10,109 nt of DNA from positions 1 through 10,109 of the forward strand of contig JAAAIG010001135.1 of assembly GCA_015852425.1 (NCBI GenBank), given 5' to 3'. This DNA is from Gryganskiella cystojenkinii. Its lineage: Eukaryota; Mortierellomycota; Mortierellomycetes; Mortierellales; Mortierellaceae. A program made the position numbers and the translations under genes. How positions within the stretch are numbered: the stretch's first letter is position 1; each line of letters begins with the position of its first letter. Below are positions 9,507 to 10,109 of the stretch, piece by piece. The notes beneath the pieces are model-generated. The model made no database searches, had not been told where the DNA came from, and saw only the letters and a list, made by a program, of their open reading frames with translations.

Positions 9507-9880
9507 TTGGGTTCCTTTTTTTGCAATGTGGTGTGGGGCGGAAAAAAGTGGTCGAGTGCGAGGAAGGTTTTTTAGGTTTTAAAAACGGTTTGATGAGTGG
9601 AGAGAGTGTGGAGAGGAATGTAAAAGTACAAAGGAGAAGAATAAAAGAGATGAAAAAGGAAGAAAGCAACAAAAAGAAGAAGAAAAAAAAAGTACAAAAG
9701 GCAGCACAGCTACAGACTACAGAGATGGACAAATTGACGGTGAAAAAAGAAAGGATGCAAATGAACGAGCCATCCAGCTCCATTGGGTCATTGCCACATT
9801 GGCCACCGCATTGAGAGGGAAAAAAATTGGCTGATTCATCGCGCACGTGACCAATAACTCTGAGGGTTTCCTTAGTTAGC
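9507..9880 (-). promoter_or_regulatory. Peptidase promoter and pyrimidine-rich leader
   Basis: Between about 9570 and 9700 the minus strand is strongly C/T-rich, a common arrangement just before fungal transcription starts. Upstream, three CCAAT boxes lie on the minus strand at 9782-9786, 9798-9802 and 9826-9830, in the orientation of the gene, and a palindromic CACGTG E-box lies at 9844-9849. No TATA box stands out. Antisense open frames here are low-complexity Lys/Glu runs and not genes. Confidence 0.5.
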
Positions 9881-9888
9881 CCACTCAA

Positions 9889-10080
9889 GTTGTTGGCTCC
9901 CGTGAGGTGAAGCACATACCTCATTGAATCGTACATCAGATATTAATGGGGTGGAAGCACATACCGCATTGAAGCATACAGCAGATATTTAAGGGAGGGC
10001 CAACGTTGTTGGCCCCCGTGGACGTTGGCCCTCGTGGGGAGGAAACACGTACCGCATTGAATCATACATAAGATGGGTTG
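9889..10080. repeat. Diverged repeat cluster with 45-bp modules
   Basis: Two modules recur. Module B is 45 bp around the core GAAGCACATACCGCATTGAA, at 9903-9947, 9948-9992 and 10036-10080. Module A is GTTGGCYCCCGTGRGG-like, at 9892-9907, 10008-10021 and 10024-10039. The order is A-B-B-A-A-B; the outer A-B pairs are about 132 bp apart, three module lengths. Copies differ at several positions, so this is an old array. It may continue past the window. Confidence 0.75.
9997..10015. repeat. Perfect inverted repeat, 8-bp arms, 3-base loop
   Basis: GGGCCAAC and GTTGGCCC pair perfectly around GTT. The hairpin lies between module B2 and the module A pair of the repeat cluster, and its right arm overlaps module A. 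It could be a stem-loop, a protein-binding palindrome or the relic of a mobile-element end. Confidence 0.75.
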
Positions 10081-10109
10081 TCTAATTGCAATAGCGGGTG
10101 GGTGGCTAT

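Noticed and set aside
9521..9936. Two overlapping frames on opposite strands upstream of the peptidase
   Set aside because: Both are translations of a purine/pyrimidine tract (Lys/Glu on one strand, Phe/Leu/Ser on the other) in the promoter region.
9889..10080. tRNA or CRISPR array
   Set aside because: The repeats are diverged and unevenly spaced with no spacers, and no cloverleaf can be folded around the TTGAATC-like stretches.

Overview
The window looks like nuclear DNA of a filamentous fungus. Two large protein-coding genes, each broken by short GT-AG introns (82-130 bp, several with TACTAAC-like branch sites), lie head-to-tail on the minus strand. Intron density, mixed base composition, long serine-, glutamine- and aspartate-rich tracts and the two protein families suggest an early-diverging fungus such as Mortierellomycotina (Mortierella and relatives). 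The genus is an inference and cannot be proved from the sequence.

Right half (minus, 9506 to 5470): a seven-exon gene for a cytosolic dipeptidyl peptidase of family S9B, DPP8/DPP9 type, reconstructed as 1155 residues. It keeps the Glu-Glu substrate-anchoring motif, the GWSYGG nucleophile motif and the catalytic Asp and His. One of its introns (87 bp) has no stop and keeps frame, so it is easily missed. Left half (minus, 5213 to 405): a six-exon gene for a protein whose first ~225 residues resemble the N-terminal domain of augmin subunit 6 (HAUS6), a microtubule-nucleation factor. A helical middle and a very long disordered, Ser/Pro-rich tail follow, 1444 residues in total.

The remaining sequence is regulatory or intergenic. 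1-404 is the 3' flank of the HAUS6-like gene, with a poly(A) signal and no recognisable gene. 5214-5469 is a compact spacer holding the peptidase poly(A) signal and the HAUS6-like promoter. 9507-10109 is the peptidase promoter, with a pyrimidine-rich leader, three CCAAT boxes and an E-box. Near the window edge it carries a diverged repeat cluster (45-bp modules plus a short GC-rich module and a perfect hairpin).

The two genes have no obvious shared pathway; one acts in peptide turnover and the other in mitotic microtubule branching. No CRISPR array, rRNA, tRNA, transposase or prokaryotic-type operon was seen. The less ordinary points are the augmin-like gene, the expanded peptidase, the stop-free intron and the repeat cluster.
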